A stretch of 64,000 nt of DNA from Symsagittifera roscoffensis. Lineage: Eukaryota > Xenacoelomorpha > Acoela > Convolutidae. The first letter of the stretch is position 1, and every line of letters begins with the position of its first letter. The DNA lies in assembly GCF_963678635.1 (NCBI RefSeq), contig NC_087069.1, forward strand, positions 25,844,303-25,908,302, written 5' to 3'. Below the pieces are notes generated by a model that ran no database searches, was not told the origin of the DNA, and saw only the letters and a list, made by a program, of their open reading frames with translations. Both the position numbers and the translations under genes were made by a program. Of this stretch, positions 39,511 to 52,300 are shown piece by piece.

Positions 39511-42434
39511 GCAAGACTGCTCGTGTACATAAGATCAACAATCAGGGCAAAGCCTTTTAAGGTCTATGAAGCAGTAATAACATGCAAAAATAAATGTAAA
39601 AAAAAAAGAAAATAAAATGAAAAATTTGTGAAAATCATCTCCCCACACGCCATGTAAAGTACTAAGTGATAAATTTCGCTTCTAGTAACAAATCAATTAT
39701 GGCAAATAAGCTTCCTTCAACCAATTTGGAACGATTTCTAATACGGATTAAATCTACGCTTACGCGTCAATAGCGCGAAATATATCGCGCGTTAATTGTC
39801 TCAAATTGGCCAAAATGCCAATCTTTAAAACCCCATAACTTTACGAAAAACGATCACAGGTGAAATATCTTTTCAAATTTAAGCTCAGGACAACAATACC
39901 TTTTGAATGATATAAAAAATTTCCGTCAAAAATAGCTAGTTAAAAAGTCGAAATTTGTCTGAAGAAAAAAAAAACCCCACACCGAGCACAAAATATTCCG
40001 TTACTTTCGTATCGAATGTCGGAACAATAACCAGCTATTAAGTACAGCCAATGCCAATGTTATTAACACAGACTTTTATATTACAAATAGCACTTTAGTT
40101 TCAAGTTATCATGGATCTGTTGCGTAGAGTTAGTGAAGGAGAACCACAAAAAATAAGAGGATTCGAAACTGGCCAGGGTCGGATGTTTTAAATGAACTTT
40201 TTCGTATACTGGTTAAAATGCCTCCGCTCTATAAATTGAGGCATGTTAGTTGGTATATATTTTTTTTCAAATTGACTGGTACTTCTGGGTGCCGGACATC
40301 AACACGACGGGACATCAAGTCGAACATCAAGCAAGTCATGAAGTTTGATTAATTTGAAGAATTTCTTGAAAAATTTCTCATTTTCATGATCTGGCTCTTT
40401 TCCAGTTCACCCCTTTCAAAATACCGAGTTTTATGTTAGTTTTACGTGTTATTACGGCTAAACGCGTGATGTTACGCTGTAAAGTATGAAGAACAAATCT
40501 GTTCAAAATTGTCGATTTGTTCACCACGCCAAAATTCATCGCATTATGACAATGTTAAATAGACTTTTCAAAATTGAATTTGAAAGAGGGGCACTGGAAA
40601 AGAGCCCATGATCTTTATTTATCAGTTAATGGTGTTTTCGTAAAGTTCAAGCCTCCAAATGATGCTAAGGAAATTTGAAAATCAAAACACGGTAGAAGGC
40701 GTTTTTTATATTTATAATTTATGCATTTCAAAAACCTGCTGATAATATTAACGGATGCGAATCCTAAGTGGTGCATTGTTGTGAATAACTAATTATGGAC
40801 TAAACTCGCCTAAGTTTTTGAAAAGTATCGTTTTACAGCAGAAAAAATAGTGTTTTGATGTGATTGTTTATTTCGGCCAGAAGTCCCTTTGACTTGAAGT
40901 CCCGTCGGCTTGTTGTCCTAGACCTGGTACTGCTAATGCGTCATAATTGGCTTGCGTCACTTAGCAACTATGTAAACTCCTAATTGGCTTGCGTCTGCAT
41001 AATTTAGAAATTATGTAGACTCAAAGTTTTACTTACTCAGTTTTTCTCAGTAGCGTTATCGGTCATATTTTTGCTTGTGAATGCGAAGTGGAACTTCGCC
41101 TCTGTATTTGAAATCGAAAAATAGACTTTTTCAGGTTAAGAACTTGTTTAACAAAATCTTTTGAACCCTCAGTGACAGCACGTGCGTTAACTTGAAGCGC
41201 TAGAATGCTCAATTTCTGATAACTCATTTTTAACTAAAGAATACTCGTTGATGTTGCAGTACTCTTTGTTAATTGTATTAGTACGCTGGATATTGCAGCC
41301 TTTTAAATGAAAGGCAAGGTATTCCCTCCAATACCAAAGGTACAAATGGCGCGAACATTGGAACTTGAAGTTTAGTTTCAAAAGCGGGTGTTGGTATGTG
41401 TGTTTCCCAGCAGAATAGTTTTAAAAAATTTATTTGTTCCGACCAATTTACGAAGTCGGAAGAAACTATGTGCTAGGTATGGTTTTTCTCTTTTTTTCCT
41501 TCTCCATAAAGGCTCATGGAGGGTCAGATGTGGTATTGACCCTATTGATCGGTATTCTGATTCCGAAAGATGTCAAAAAAGTGCTCTCGGTGTGGACAAA
41601 AGCGGGTCCGAAGTTATAGTTTTTCAAACTAAATTAGATAGAGGCTAATAAAGGAATTTGATTAGAGTCTGGCCTCTAATTTTTTTCTTTAAATTTTATG
41701 TTATTTTTTTCTAACAATCTATACTACTCATTTTTCTTTTTTCACTTAAATCAATTTCGCTTTCTTGAAGAAATAAGAGAAAATTTAGGACAAATTTGTA
41801 TTTTTTTCGATTGCTTAGATAGTTTCTCCGTTTTTGCATTTAAAAGCAATGGATTCGGAACGTTCTGTGCTTTTTGTGTATCAACCGGTTATCCTTGTTG
41901 TTCCGACTTTCGATAGGAAAGTAACGGAATATTTGTGCTCGGGTGGGTTTTTTTTCTTCAGACAAATTTCGACTTTTTAACTAGCCATTTTTGACGGAAT
42001 TTTTAAATATCATTCGAAAGGTATTGTTGCCCTGAGCTCAAATTTGAAAGATATATTTTACATTTGATCATTTTTTGTAAAGTTAAGAGGGCTTAAAGAT
42101 TGCCATTTGGGCCAACTTGGGATAATTAACGCGCGATCTATTTCGCGCTATTAACGCGTGAGCGGAGAGTTAATCCGTCTTAGAAATCGCTCCAAATTGG
42201 TTGAAAGAAGCTTATTTGCCAGAAATGATTTGTTACAAGGAGCGAAATCTATTCTTTTTTATTTTATATGGCGTGTGGGGGGGGGCTGATTTTCATTAAA
42301 AAATTCAAAATTTAGAAAAAAATTTTTTCATTTGTTTTGTTCCTTTTTTTTATATGTTATTTCGGCTCCATAAACCTTAAAAGGCAAAAGGCAGTCGGAA
42401 CATGCAGTAATTCGCCCTGATACGAGCAGTCTTG
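39511..42434. mobile_element. Large inverted-repeat (foldback) element
   Basis: Left arm about 39511-40035 and right arm about 41900-42434 are imperfect inverted copies (~530 bp): ends CAAGACTGCTCG / CGAGCAGTCTTG; shared internal words include GCGCGAAATA...CGCGCGTTAATT, the CCAATTTGGA region and a ..CCACACGCC block. No convincing target duplication is seen. The 1.9-kb core has its own shorter inverted pair (about 40283-40330 and 40875-40930; GACGGGACATCAAGTC-like). No transposase is recognisable. Confidence 0.7.
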
Positions 42435-44365
42435 TTATTTTTAAATCGAATGTTCTTTCGAGCCATGTTTTTTTTTATTGCTTTCCTTTTACGGTTTCTT
42501 AAAGCTCCTTTGTGCCGTTTTATTAACTTCGTGTGAAATTCTGCTTTGCTTTGGTGTCCATTTGACTCTTAAATGTGTTTCAGGTGTAACACACAATCAA
42601 AAATGGAAAACTAAACGTATGAGAAGTTTTTCGCCGTTTGAGTTTTTGATTTATAAAGTTCAGTTCATTTTTTTCTTGAAAAGAAGGCAAAATCCACTAT
42701 CGAACAGCAAAAATATAAAGGTCACGAAAAACGTGATCGACTTCTAATTTTCGAAAGTGGACTTTACCTTGAAGGTTTCTCAGCGGAATATAAATTTTAA
42801 CTTCTTTTCTATCAAAAAAAGAGTAAAAATGTTCTTGAAATTCAATAGGCCATGTTTTTTTTCTTTGAAACTGGAAATTTTAAGCTTTTTCCAAAAAAAA
42901 CAAGTCAATAAATATATTAAGCCGTTTGCTGCGACAGTAGAACAGAATATTAAACCAATTTGGTTTCAGAAAAGAAGTTTCTCAAAAGGCCGATGGAAGG
43001 TGAGAAAGCAAGAAAAAGCGGTAACTACAGTTTTATACTTTTTATAGATTTGAAGCTGTGGAAAAAAACACCTGGAATTTTTAGACCATTTTAAAAAAAG
43101 TATAAAAAAAAGAAAAAAGCAGAAACAAACACGCCTTAAGAATCTATAGAGTTTTTTTATCCAATACCCGTTTCCCGCCTTATTTTATAGTTTTTTTTGC
43201 TGTAAATTCGTCTGATAAATACAGAAATTTAAAATGTTTGTTGCTCAAGTTTTCTGTAGGTTTTTCCTAAATAGGGCGACCGAAATAGAAATTCTGGAAA
43301 GAGGGGTAGGTATAATGCTTAGGTTGGTTCCATTTACCTACCTGATATTATGCGTCATTTATTGGATGCTTCTACTTGGATATGGCACGTTTCATTTTCA
43401 TTGAATTTCATCGACCGAAGCTCGCGCAGTACTCGATAAATTTCAATGAATTGGTAACTTCATTGATTTTCAATGAATTTCGATTAATCGCTCGGCCATA
43501 CAAGTCGGCATCACCTACTCTTTAAGCTTGATTCAAAGGTTTTTTCAGCCTAAGGCGTAGTCTGAAACCAGTTGAGATTTTAAAAAGACTTTTGAGTTGA
43601 GATTTTATTAGAGACTTCGAAAGAGTACAATTCAGTAATAGGATCTCTTTTTCCGGATCTTTTTTGTCATTTCAAATTGTGAGCTGTATCATTGTTGTGT
43701 AACCGAAACATTTTTATTTTCGCATAATGTAAAATTGATCTCGGAAACAAAAACCTTTTAAGCTCAATTTCCAGCGAGTAAATTAGTTCAGTTTAGCTTT
43801 TATTTACACTTTTAGGCTAAGAAAAATTGATTTTATTAAATAAGAAAATTAGTTTGGAAGTTCCATTTTGAATATTTGTGCAAAAAATTAATTTATAGAG
43901 TTTTTTGTTTGTCATTCATATTTTGATGACAAATGTTATCGTTTATGCCTAATTGTTTAACTTTCTACGCGTTTGAACAGTACTATAATGAAGCCACTCA
44001 CTAAAAGCGACACTAATTTGAGGAAAAGAAAAGAGAAAAACCTTTCAAATTTTTTTATGAATGGGGTCGGACTATTCTGTGTTGCCTGCGCGGCAACCGG
44101 TTGTTCTTGTTTGAATAAGCGTTATGGGTTGAGTCCGACAATCTACAATGTGTTAGACATATGCGGGCTATGAAATAGACTGGTTGAATTTGATTTCTAC
44201 CTTAGATAATTTTTCAAGCGTTTGCTTTATCCGCAGCGCAGTTTAGCTAGTATACATCGTGTTCGTCGATGCAACCAAGTTTGGTTGGGACAAGTTTTAT
44301 TTGAGTACCGATTTTGAATTGTTTTTCAACTTGACTTAGGCAAACAGCTTTTATTTTCAGCTAAT
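42435..44365. other. Intergenic upstream of the STI1-like gene
   Basis: AT-rich, no gene recognised. 44055-44110 resembles 41848-41900 (CTGTG..TTGTGT..CAACCGGTT..TCTTGTT), about 70% by eye, a decayed repeat. The ORF at 43973-44173 covers this and is not supported. The last bases form an acceptor (GCTTTTATTTTCAG) 5 nt before the next ATG. Confidence 0.45.
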
Positions 44366-44867
44366 ATGTCAACTAATGTAGATGATGACGATGGTCCACC
44401 GCCACTTGAAGACCTGGCAGAGGAAATAAATGCTGCTTTGAACTTGAAACATTCTATGAGCTCAGTGGTCGGTAAAACAAACCTGAAATCATCTAACGCG
44501 GATAAAACCAGTTACATTTTGACCGAATCACAGAATACGGAAACGAATGGCAGCGTATCAAGTCAAAACAGTGTAGCATGTTTGACTGAAAATGATAATA
44601 AGGAAAGCGATAAAACCGAAAGAAAATTGCACCAACATAGCGAAAAATCTTCGAGTAAATCGGCTAAAGCAGATTTCGGAGGAATGAACAAAGGATTTTT
44701 GTTTGGAGGAAGCCCAAAGAAACAGACAAAACCGAAATCAGAACTGCCCAAAAAGAAAGAAGAAATGCCAGTTATCAAATCTAACCCAGAAAACACTTCC
44801 TTGAAATTTGAGGAAGTCCAGAAAACTCAAAATGAGACTCCCAATTGGATCAATGACTCACTTCTAA
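44366..44867 (+). CDS. STI1-like gene exon 1
   Basis: 167 codons plus one base. Acidic start, then Ser/Lys/Glu-rich sequence with KGFLFGGSPKK. The donor AA|GTAAGT is a perfect consensus; reading through instead gives an early stop (SLLSK-stop). Confidence 0.8.
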
Positions 44868-45611
44868 GTAAGTAACATTTATCCCATGTCTTATCCCATT
44901 ACTGAAAAAGGCAAAAATGACGAGTATAGAAATTGATCAACCTTATTGTTTTTTACGTTTGCCATTAGCAAACGTTATGTGAAAGTGGTTTCAATGCCAA
45001 TTGTTGGTCTCAATCATTTTAAAAAGCCAATATTGAGAATCTTTTCTCAAAATTGGACAGTCTGATTATTGTTTACAAGTTAAACATTTATAATGAAAAA
45101 CATCATTCATTGGTTTCCTTTCATTTTAGACACAGTAACAAATGACAATACCCTCATGAATAAACTTAACGACCCGAAATACGCCAAAGTTCTCGAAGAG
45201 TTCCAGAAAGACCCGAAAGGAGCAATGGCCAAATATGCCGACGATAAAGATGTCGCTGAGTTTTTCAAATCCTTCATGGGTATTTTCGGAGACCACTTTT
45301 CAAAAATGTTTCCGGAAGAACAGAAAACAGAAGAAACGCCTTTGATTCAAGAAATAAGCTCAGAAAGCCGAACTGTTTCTAAGCCGAAAAGTGCAGCCGA
45401 AGTTGCAGATGAGCGAAAAATGCAGGAAATTCTATCGCGGCCAGATGTCAGAAAAGTGCTTCAAAGTCCAGATGTCCAGAACCTAATTCACTTAATGCGA
45501 AACGATCCAAATGAAGGCCAAAAACTGTTGTTGGAGAAAAGAACAGATGAAACTTTTCAGAATAGTGTTAGAGTTTTATGCGATAATGGATTGCTGCAAT
45601 TTGCTTCCTGA
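44366..45611 (+). CDS. Protein with two STI1/DP-type modules (co-chaperone-like), 2 exons
   Basis: Joining 44366-44867 and 45130-45611 (donor CTAA|GTAAGT, acceptor TTTCATTTTAG) gives 327 residues. I do not recognise the exact family. The N terminus is acidic and Pro-rich (DDDDGPPPLEDLAEEI), followed by a Ser/Lys-rich disordered stretch with GGMNKGFLFGG. About 182-228 (DPKYAKVLEEFQKDPKGAMA to FGDHF) and 261-327 (ILSRPDVRKVLQSPDVQNLI to DNGLLQFAS) resemble STI1/DP helical modules of Hop and Hip, which bind clients or chaperones. No TPR domain is visible. Probably soluble. A splice acceptor lies 5 nt before the ATG. The second exon is better supported than the first because the domains lie there. 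Confidence 0.8.
45130..45611 (+). CDS. STI1-like gene exon 2
   Basis: Completes an Asn codon, then TVTNDNTLMNKLNDPKYAKV onward to the stop after LLQFAS. Contains both STI1/DP-type modules. Confidence 0.88.
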
Positions 45612-46056
45612 AGTATTTTAAATTGTTTAATCTATTGCATTTTGTAAATTGTTTCATCTGTAGATAATTTCGAAGTTATCGGAAGTTTTTTAGCGGATGA
45701 TTGTCGCCATAGATTTATAGATAATTTTTCGGGGCTTAAACCTTGCATAATTTTTTTACGAACTTAGTTTTTTTTCGGTATCTAAATGACGAAAAGCCGT
45801 TCAAGCTTCTATGTCTCGGTCCTGAGTTCAAGTTTTGGGGGATGTGGAATTTTTTGAAAGAAGCTTCTTTTTCGAGGCAACTTTTCTTTTCCAAATTATG
45901 CGTTGAGTGTTGATTCGAAGTAATTGTTTCATCAACTTTCGACTATGTATTAGGTTTTGTAGTTCTAGATATGTTCAAAAATTGAAGCATGTTAAGTTTT
46001 TAAGGTAGTTTTTGTTAAAACTTGTCAAAAAATTATTATTTATTATCAAAAACTGC

Positions 46057-46062
46057 AATAAA
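46057..46062 (+). terminator. Candidate poly(A) signal
   Basis: AATAAA 446 bases after the stop of the STI1-like gene. No other AATAAA is nearer to the stop in the stretch I read. Cleavage site unknown. Confidence 0.35.
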
Positions 46063-47494
46063 GCTGGTAATGCGATAAAGTCTATCTCATTGAGCATCTA
46101 ATTGCTCTTTAAAATCGTGGATTTTCGCCCTTGGGCGAGCAGGTGAGCAAACTTTCAATTTTGATACTTTTCAAGCGTTTTCTAATTTAGCGCACATTGC
46201 TCTGAAGAGATTGTGTATTGTTGCGGCCATACAGAGTGGAAAAAACTATGGCGTAGGTTTTTTGGGATTTTTTGTGTACTTTCAAGGAAGCTCTGGGGAA
46301 GGGGTCAAGTGTGAGGTCATATTAAATCACTCTGAGTAGTGAAATTACAGATAGGGTTTCAATTTCCAAATGAGATATCACAGAATAGATATCTGGCTTT
46401 GCTATAAATTTTGAAGCCTATTTCAGTATAGTGGTAGGCAACATAAGCATTATGATATTATATGTGCTTTGACAGCTCATTCGTAAAGGTTATTTCAGTT
46501 GATGCTTTTAAGTTCATCAATTGAACCGAAAAAAGCAATTCGTTTTATACAACAGTATAATAATTAAAATCCCATTTCAGAACTTTTAAAACTCGATATA
46601 TTTCGTGAGACTTTTGAAATGCATAATATGTTTGCAATTTGAATCAATACATACTACGTTGCTACAGGCAAAAGTTAGTGCATTTGCCTTAAGTTTATTA
46701 CATTCCAAATTATGACATGCAACTTTTTAGTTTTGTGCATTTGTAAAGCTTCCGAATCTTTGCCGCTTTCTCGCTCGTCTTTGCGAAGCTGCAGCTTCGC
46801 CTCGGTGTAAGAAAGTTTTTTTTTTTTGCGGTTTGTCTTTTGATTACACGTTTAATCTAATTTGATTTGCTAATAGGAAGGCAATTCACGCTCTCCAGTA
46901 ACGAAAGAACAAATAGAGCCAAAAAAAGTTTGATGACTTTCAGTTTCCAAAATGGACTTCAATTATCAGAATTCCCAGCACAATAAGAAATATCTATTGA
47001 TCCAGTTTTTTTTAATTGGGTTGCTGTTATCAAAAAAGTTTCATTCATGAAAGATTCATGAGTTTCAAAGAGCTTAAAGGTAATATTTTTTTTCTTTGAG
47101 ACTCGAAAATGAATTTTTCCAAAGGAAAACCAGCGTTTTTTTTTCTTTTTGAGTTCATTGACACATTTCCCTCTGTCTGTTGGCTATCTTTTTTTACACT
47201 AGCAAAGCCTGTGTTATAGTATGAATTCTCTTTTTCCCAACCTAAATCGCAAATTTTGTTGCGACGCAAGTATTGTTGCGACAAAATGTGTTCATTTTGA
47301 TCAATAACCAGCTATTAAGCACAGCCAGTATTAACACAGACTATTATATTACAAATAGCAATATAGCTTCAAGGTATCATGGATCATATCCGCTTTTTTA
47401 GGAGCATTCAGCTACGTGATACTTTTATGCTTTTTTCTTTTTTGTGTTCTTGGCGTTTTTGTTGCTGCTTGCATAGGACAGCTTTGCAGTTTTT

Positions 47495-47560
47495 ACACTT
47501 GCGAGAGCAAGTGTCTCGTAATTGGGAACTAGATTTTTTCCTGTAAATAACTTTTCTTTC
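47495..47560 (+). repeat. Hairpin-bearing dispersed repeat
   Basis: ACACTTGCGAGAGCAAGTGT (47495-47514) forms a perfect 8-bp stem with a GAGA loop, followed by CTCGTAATTGGGAACTAGA and TTTTTCC. Related copies: 20755-20820 (stem partly kept) and 29023-29085 (stem lost). Confidence 0.6.
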
Positions 47561-47604
47561 AAATCTTACATGCTTTTTTATTGAGCCTTAACATCTTTAA
47601 GGTT

Positions 47605-47675
47605 TTCCCCTTGGCCTACAAACAATGTGGTTGCCTAAACACCCTAATGCCTGGGGTTCGATTCCTGGCCGGATC
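47605..47675 (+). repeat. tRNA-like SINE head, second copy
   Basis: Same order as 30721-30795: CCCCTTGGCCTA, ACCCTAATGCCTGGGGTTCG, ATTCCTGGCCGGAT. The B box GGTTCGATTCC is perfect at 47654-47664. Confidence 0.55.
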
Positions 47676-49138
47676 TTTATTGTTTCAGTATGTATGAAGT
47701 TGAATTTTTTTCCGGTAAAATTGAATTGTTGTCTTTTCATCTTTTGTCGTCTTAGTTCGGCTAATGTTTCATCGGATTGGTTACTTTCCTTTGTGTCGCT
47801 TCAAAGGCAAAAAAATGATTGATTATTTCTGTGAAAAGTTCAGGTAAGATTTAAAGTTTTAAAAGTTAATTGCTCAATTTTTTTATTACAACAATTTGAA
47901 ACTTTTTTTAGAACATCATTTTGTTTCGCTCAATTGGTGTCTGCTCAAAGATTGTCAGTTTTGCTCTGTTGCTAATTTAATATTTGAATGTTTTGCATGG
48001 TATGTTTGCCTAGAATGATTTTTTTGTGACATTCGAAATTTTAGTAGACCTTTTTTTCATTTTTTTTTTCAATTTTTTTGTGTTGTTTTTATGGTTGAGT
48101 GTATCGCTTCGCTTCGCTTCACCTCTGTGTTCAAATTATTTCGCGATTTTTCTGTTTAATATTCAGTTTTGCAGTGAACGTTCGCAGTGGATATTCTTCT
48201 CGCACTTCCTTATCTTTTGATTGCTTTAAAATTCTACTGCTTAATTTTTGAACCAAACTATGGTTATGGTTTCAGAAACTGCATCTCTGTTCTTTCAACG
48301 AGAATTCTGGAATTAGCTACGAGTCGACGAGTTTAAAAGCGTTCGTGGGATTTTCTGTGACTTTCATTCTGAAATAGTGACTCATCTCCGATTCGATCAA
48401 CGCAGAATTTTATGATACCAAACACTAACTAGAGGTCACAGTTGACCTGAATGTAGCACAGAACTGTTCAGACCTTTTAATTGCAATAATGCTCTTTAAA
48501 CAAAGAACAAATTTTCTGTCTTTCAATATTTTTTTTTGCTGTTTTACTCTGTAGGTCATATACAATAATCGAAATTGTTGCTTGGGTGGGTAAGTAATTA
48601 AGCTCAGGTACTCGCCAGGCTCACAGTAGTCTTATAGCTTAAATGGGGCACTAGTATTGCAACTTCAGGCAAGTGTTTTGACTATCTCAAGCTTGATATT
48701 AGTGAGAATTCAATTTCACAAAGCAAGTGTGGTTAAATCAAATCCATGATCTGCTGCGTTGAGATCTGATCACTAATCGAGAAAATGATAGCGGCAACGA
48801 ATTCGTCGATAAGTTTAGCCAGATTTTGAGTAAATTTAAACGGAAAAAACTTAAGCAATGCTTAAAAGACCCTAAAAACAACATTGCTCTATTACCCTTT
48901 TTTGAGGAAAATGACTTGACCTTTGATTGAGTCTGACTTGTAAAATTTTTCTGAGATAGCATGATTCAACTTTTTTGACAACGATAATTTCAAGTATGAA
49001 AGGACTTATTATGTAACTTCATTGGAAACCGCCTATCATTTAACAAAGGTAGTGAAAAGCAACTCCTAGAGTCGAACGTTCTTTCAGATGAACAGGTGAG
49101 TGTTCACTTGAACCAATAGATCATTTCAGATTGTAGTT

Positions 49139-49310
49139 ATGACTGTAAACAGTGGACCAGTTGTTGTGTCTGGAACCACTGCCAGACGCTCTTTGTTTAC
49201 TGAGAACCCTGCTGCTCCTCCGAGTGTGAACGAAAATGAAGTTCCTGATGATGATGAATTTGATGAGTTAATGATGACTGGCGGTGCAGTGGCTTCAACA
49301 TCGACTCAAG
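49139..49310 (+). CDS. CHTF18: CHTF18 exon 1
   Basis: 57 codons plus one base: [13 protein letters not shown] then acidic [11 protein letters not shown]. Donor TCAAG|GTAACC. Little conservation, so support is frame continuity, start context and the acidic motif repeated in exon 2. Confidence 0.78.
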
Positions 49311-52300
49311 GTAACCGTTTATTGTTTATCGTTTGAGCTTTCTGTGGCATAATACTTCTATATCGTAACCTCGTTTTTTTGATCGTGATTTTCTTAGATC
49401 CCTTTTCATCTACATAGAAAATGTTAAAGGTCTTATTCGCGTTAAATCACCGCGTTGATTCGTGAGCATTATTTCGAATTTTTTTCTATTCAGTTTCCAA
49501 ATCTGCAATTGAAGAAATGAGCAACAAGAAGAAACGTCTCAAACAATCCACACTGGACGATTTTCCAAATGATGACGAAATTAATGACCTTTTCTTGGAT
49601 GACCCCAATCAGGTCAATGACCCCTGGCTAATTGGATCCAACATCCACAATACCCAAAACACTCAAAAGAGTGAAAACATGGACCTTCAGTATCCTGATA
49701 GTGATGATGAACTGGAAATGATGGTGACAACGCGTCAGAGTGAAAATGAGGAAAGGGTGAAGAAGTTGACCTCAACTCAGAGAGTGGATAAAGGGCGAGG
49801 GAGGGGTATGAAGATGGATGTCAGTACTATTGGGGTTACTGGGGATGGAGAGGGAGAGCCTGAGTTGGATGTGCATGCGGAGAGAGCGCATCAAAGGCTG
49901 ATGGCTGTGGTCAGAAAAGTAAAAAAGAGTTTCTTTTGTAGAATCTCTTGACTAGCTATTTCGGACCAAGTTAGCAATCTCCCCCCTGAATCAATATAGA
50001 GGGAGATTGTTCACATTGTTAAAAATAATATTTTTCAGTCAATCAGGTTTGAGCATAGGACATGCAGGTCTTACGGCTTGAATTTGGCATTTAATTTTAA
50101 GGGAGATTGTTCACTTGTTCTCATGGGCTGTTATTTCTACGCAGCTATAGTTTGCATTATCTTTGTTTCTTTGAAGGCGGAGATTTATTAGCGTGAATTC
50201 CTATTTTATACCAGATTAGAACCCAAGTGTAAGAAAATTTTGAAGATCTGGTAACTTTCATACCAAACAAGTTTTAAAAATTTTTCATGAGTATTTTAAT
50301 TTCAAATGTTAGGTAGAAGATCGTAAATCTCAGAAGGTTGTGAAGGAACTTCCACCCAACTCAACTATGGTCTCATTCGCATCTCGCACAGACGACTCTA
50401 CAGGTGACACGAAGAACTGTTTCTTCCCTATCTCGAACACGACAGAGAACTACTTTGTTAGACTATGCAAGGAGGATGACGTCACAGTTCCCTCATGGAA
50501 GAAATCAAATAGGAGTCTGCTGCCGACTTCGTTCAATGAGTTGAGGTGAGAATGGCGGTGTTTTTACTCGGCTGTAACAAAAGTCCTGAATTAACCACTA
50601 ATCGAGTATCTTTTGCACTTTCGGTGACAAATGACTAGTATTTATTGAAAAAGAAAAAATAAAGTGTACTATTTGGTTGACCAAATTTCAGATTTAAAGG
50701 GGAGAAAAATCTAGCTACCGTTTAATTCATTGAAAAATTGAATAAAAAGTGTACAGTGCTGATTTAAATTAACCGGACAAAACGAATAAATTTTGAAATT
50801 TCAAACAGGTTTTTCTCAAATTGGGTTAAGGTTAGACAAAAAATGAAGAGAATAAAAGTTGCTTAGAATTTCACCAAAATTCTCTCACAAAATTTTAGCC
50901 CAAAAATGGGTCATTTTGGCTTTTTTCAATTAATCAAAAATTACGATGTAACTGCTTTTTTAGTTGATGAGAAATATATATCTTAAGAAGCCTCTTACAC
51001 AGCCTGACATGAGTGATAGTCAAGAAACGTGATTTTTACTATATAAAACCCAAAATCTTTGCTTAAAAACAAATTTTAAACAATTTACTTGAATTTTTGG
51101 AGATTCTACTCTTCTGGAACTTTGTTGGGCAGTGTAAGGGGCTTGTTGTGATATAGATTTCAGACAAGTGTAAGGGGCTTGTTGTGATATAGATATAGAT
51201 AAAAAAGCCAAAATGACCCATTTTTGGGCTAAAATTTTGGGTGATAATTTTGGAGAAAAAATTGCACCATATTAATTTTGGTGAACTTCTAAGCAATTTT
51301 TATACTCTTAATTTTTGATCTAATCTTAACTCAATTTGAGAAAAATGCGTTAGAAAATTCGAGTTTTGTTTATTTTGTCCGGTTAATTTAAATCAGCACT
51401 ATTGGTCGGTAGATCAAATTTCCACACCAATCAAACCCCCACGTAGTATAGAAACCAGACCTATGAGACTCATTTGAAAACCTTAGACTCTAGATAATCG
51501 ACCGGTTTTATTTTTCAGGTTGAAAGCGTACGAGGAACTGCAGAAGCAGAAATCTAGAGACTCAAAGGTCGCATCTGAAGTACCTTCTGCAGTCCAAAGT
51601 CTGCTTCATGAGGTCAAAAAGAAACCTTCCAGTGCTTCAGCAAAAACTACTGCCCCTTCAGACGATTCACAGGTAAGTCAACAGGTAATTCCACTGTGAG
51701 CTTAACTACACTTGAATGAAGTCAAGATTTGTCGAGATGAAGGGGTTGTCCGGTGATTCAGACACCGAGATTTTAGATTACACCAACCTACGAATGATTT
51801 GAAATATTTGAGAAAAATGTGTGGCAGCCATGAAATGGTGATTTTAACGTGCGAAGACTTTTCGATTTAAAAAAAGACTATCATACGAGTTTTTTACAGT
51901 TTCAAGGGCAATAAGTTATGTGCCATTGTTAATTTCATGCACTTGGTAGGTTTTTTAAAATTTAATCTAGTTCATTCTCAAAGTTCAATGGATTTGCAGG
52001 GAGAGGGTGAGTTTGTTGAGAAGAGTGATGCTGAGAAGCGAAGACTGTGGGTGGAGCAGTACTCTCCGAGGAGCTACCTGGAATTGCTCAGTGAAGAGTT
52101 CATCAACAGGGCACTTCTCAGTTGGATCAAGGTTAGGGAGTTTATTGTGGTTACTGAACAATGACGTGATTGAAGGTGCGGGGGGAGGGGTTGGTAATTA
52201 CAAGACTGCCCTATAGAGATCCCCATTATAAAAGGGATGTCACCAATGGTAAGCACAAAAATAAGAAACTATGAATAAAATGAAATGTTCTTTACGCCAT

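Larger units (their letters stand above)
45612..49138. other. Intergenic, repeat-bearing, upstream of CHTF18
   Basis: Contains a GCGAAGCTGCAGCTTCGCCTCGGTG hairpin tail at about 46785, a repeat shared with 40026-40115 at 47303-47385 (AATAACCAGCTATTAAG), the perfect ACACTTGC hairpin repeat at 47495, a tRNA-like head at 47605 and a further repeat tail at 48103. No gene recognised. Ends in acceptor ATCATTTCAG 8 nt before the CHTF18 ATG. Confidence 0.45.

Noticed and set aside
41388-41648. Overlapping ORFs inside the foldback element as a captured gene
   Set aside because: Two overlapping frames of similar length, no motif, no splice context, and hydrophobic T-rich composition.
44366-45611. PEX19 as identity of the two-exon gene
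   Set aside because: The acidic start looked similar at first, but the PEX19 farnesylation CaaX end and its conserved helices are absent, and the C-terminal half reads as STI1/DP-type modules.
47605-47675. Functional tRNA gene
   Set aside because: A good B box exists but the cloverleaf does not close and a second copy lies at 30721, so it is a SINE-type repeat.
49089-49098. ATGAACAG|GTGAGT as a coding first exon of CHTF18
   Set aside because: Splicing to the acceptor at 49131 gives an immediate stop; at most it is 5' UTR.
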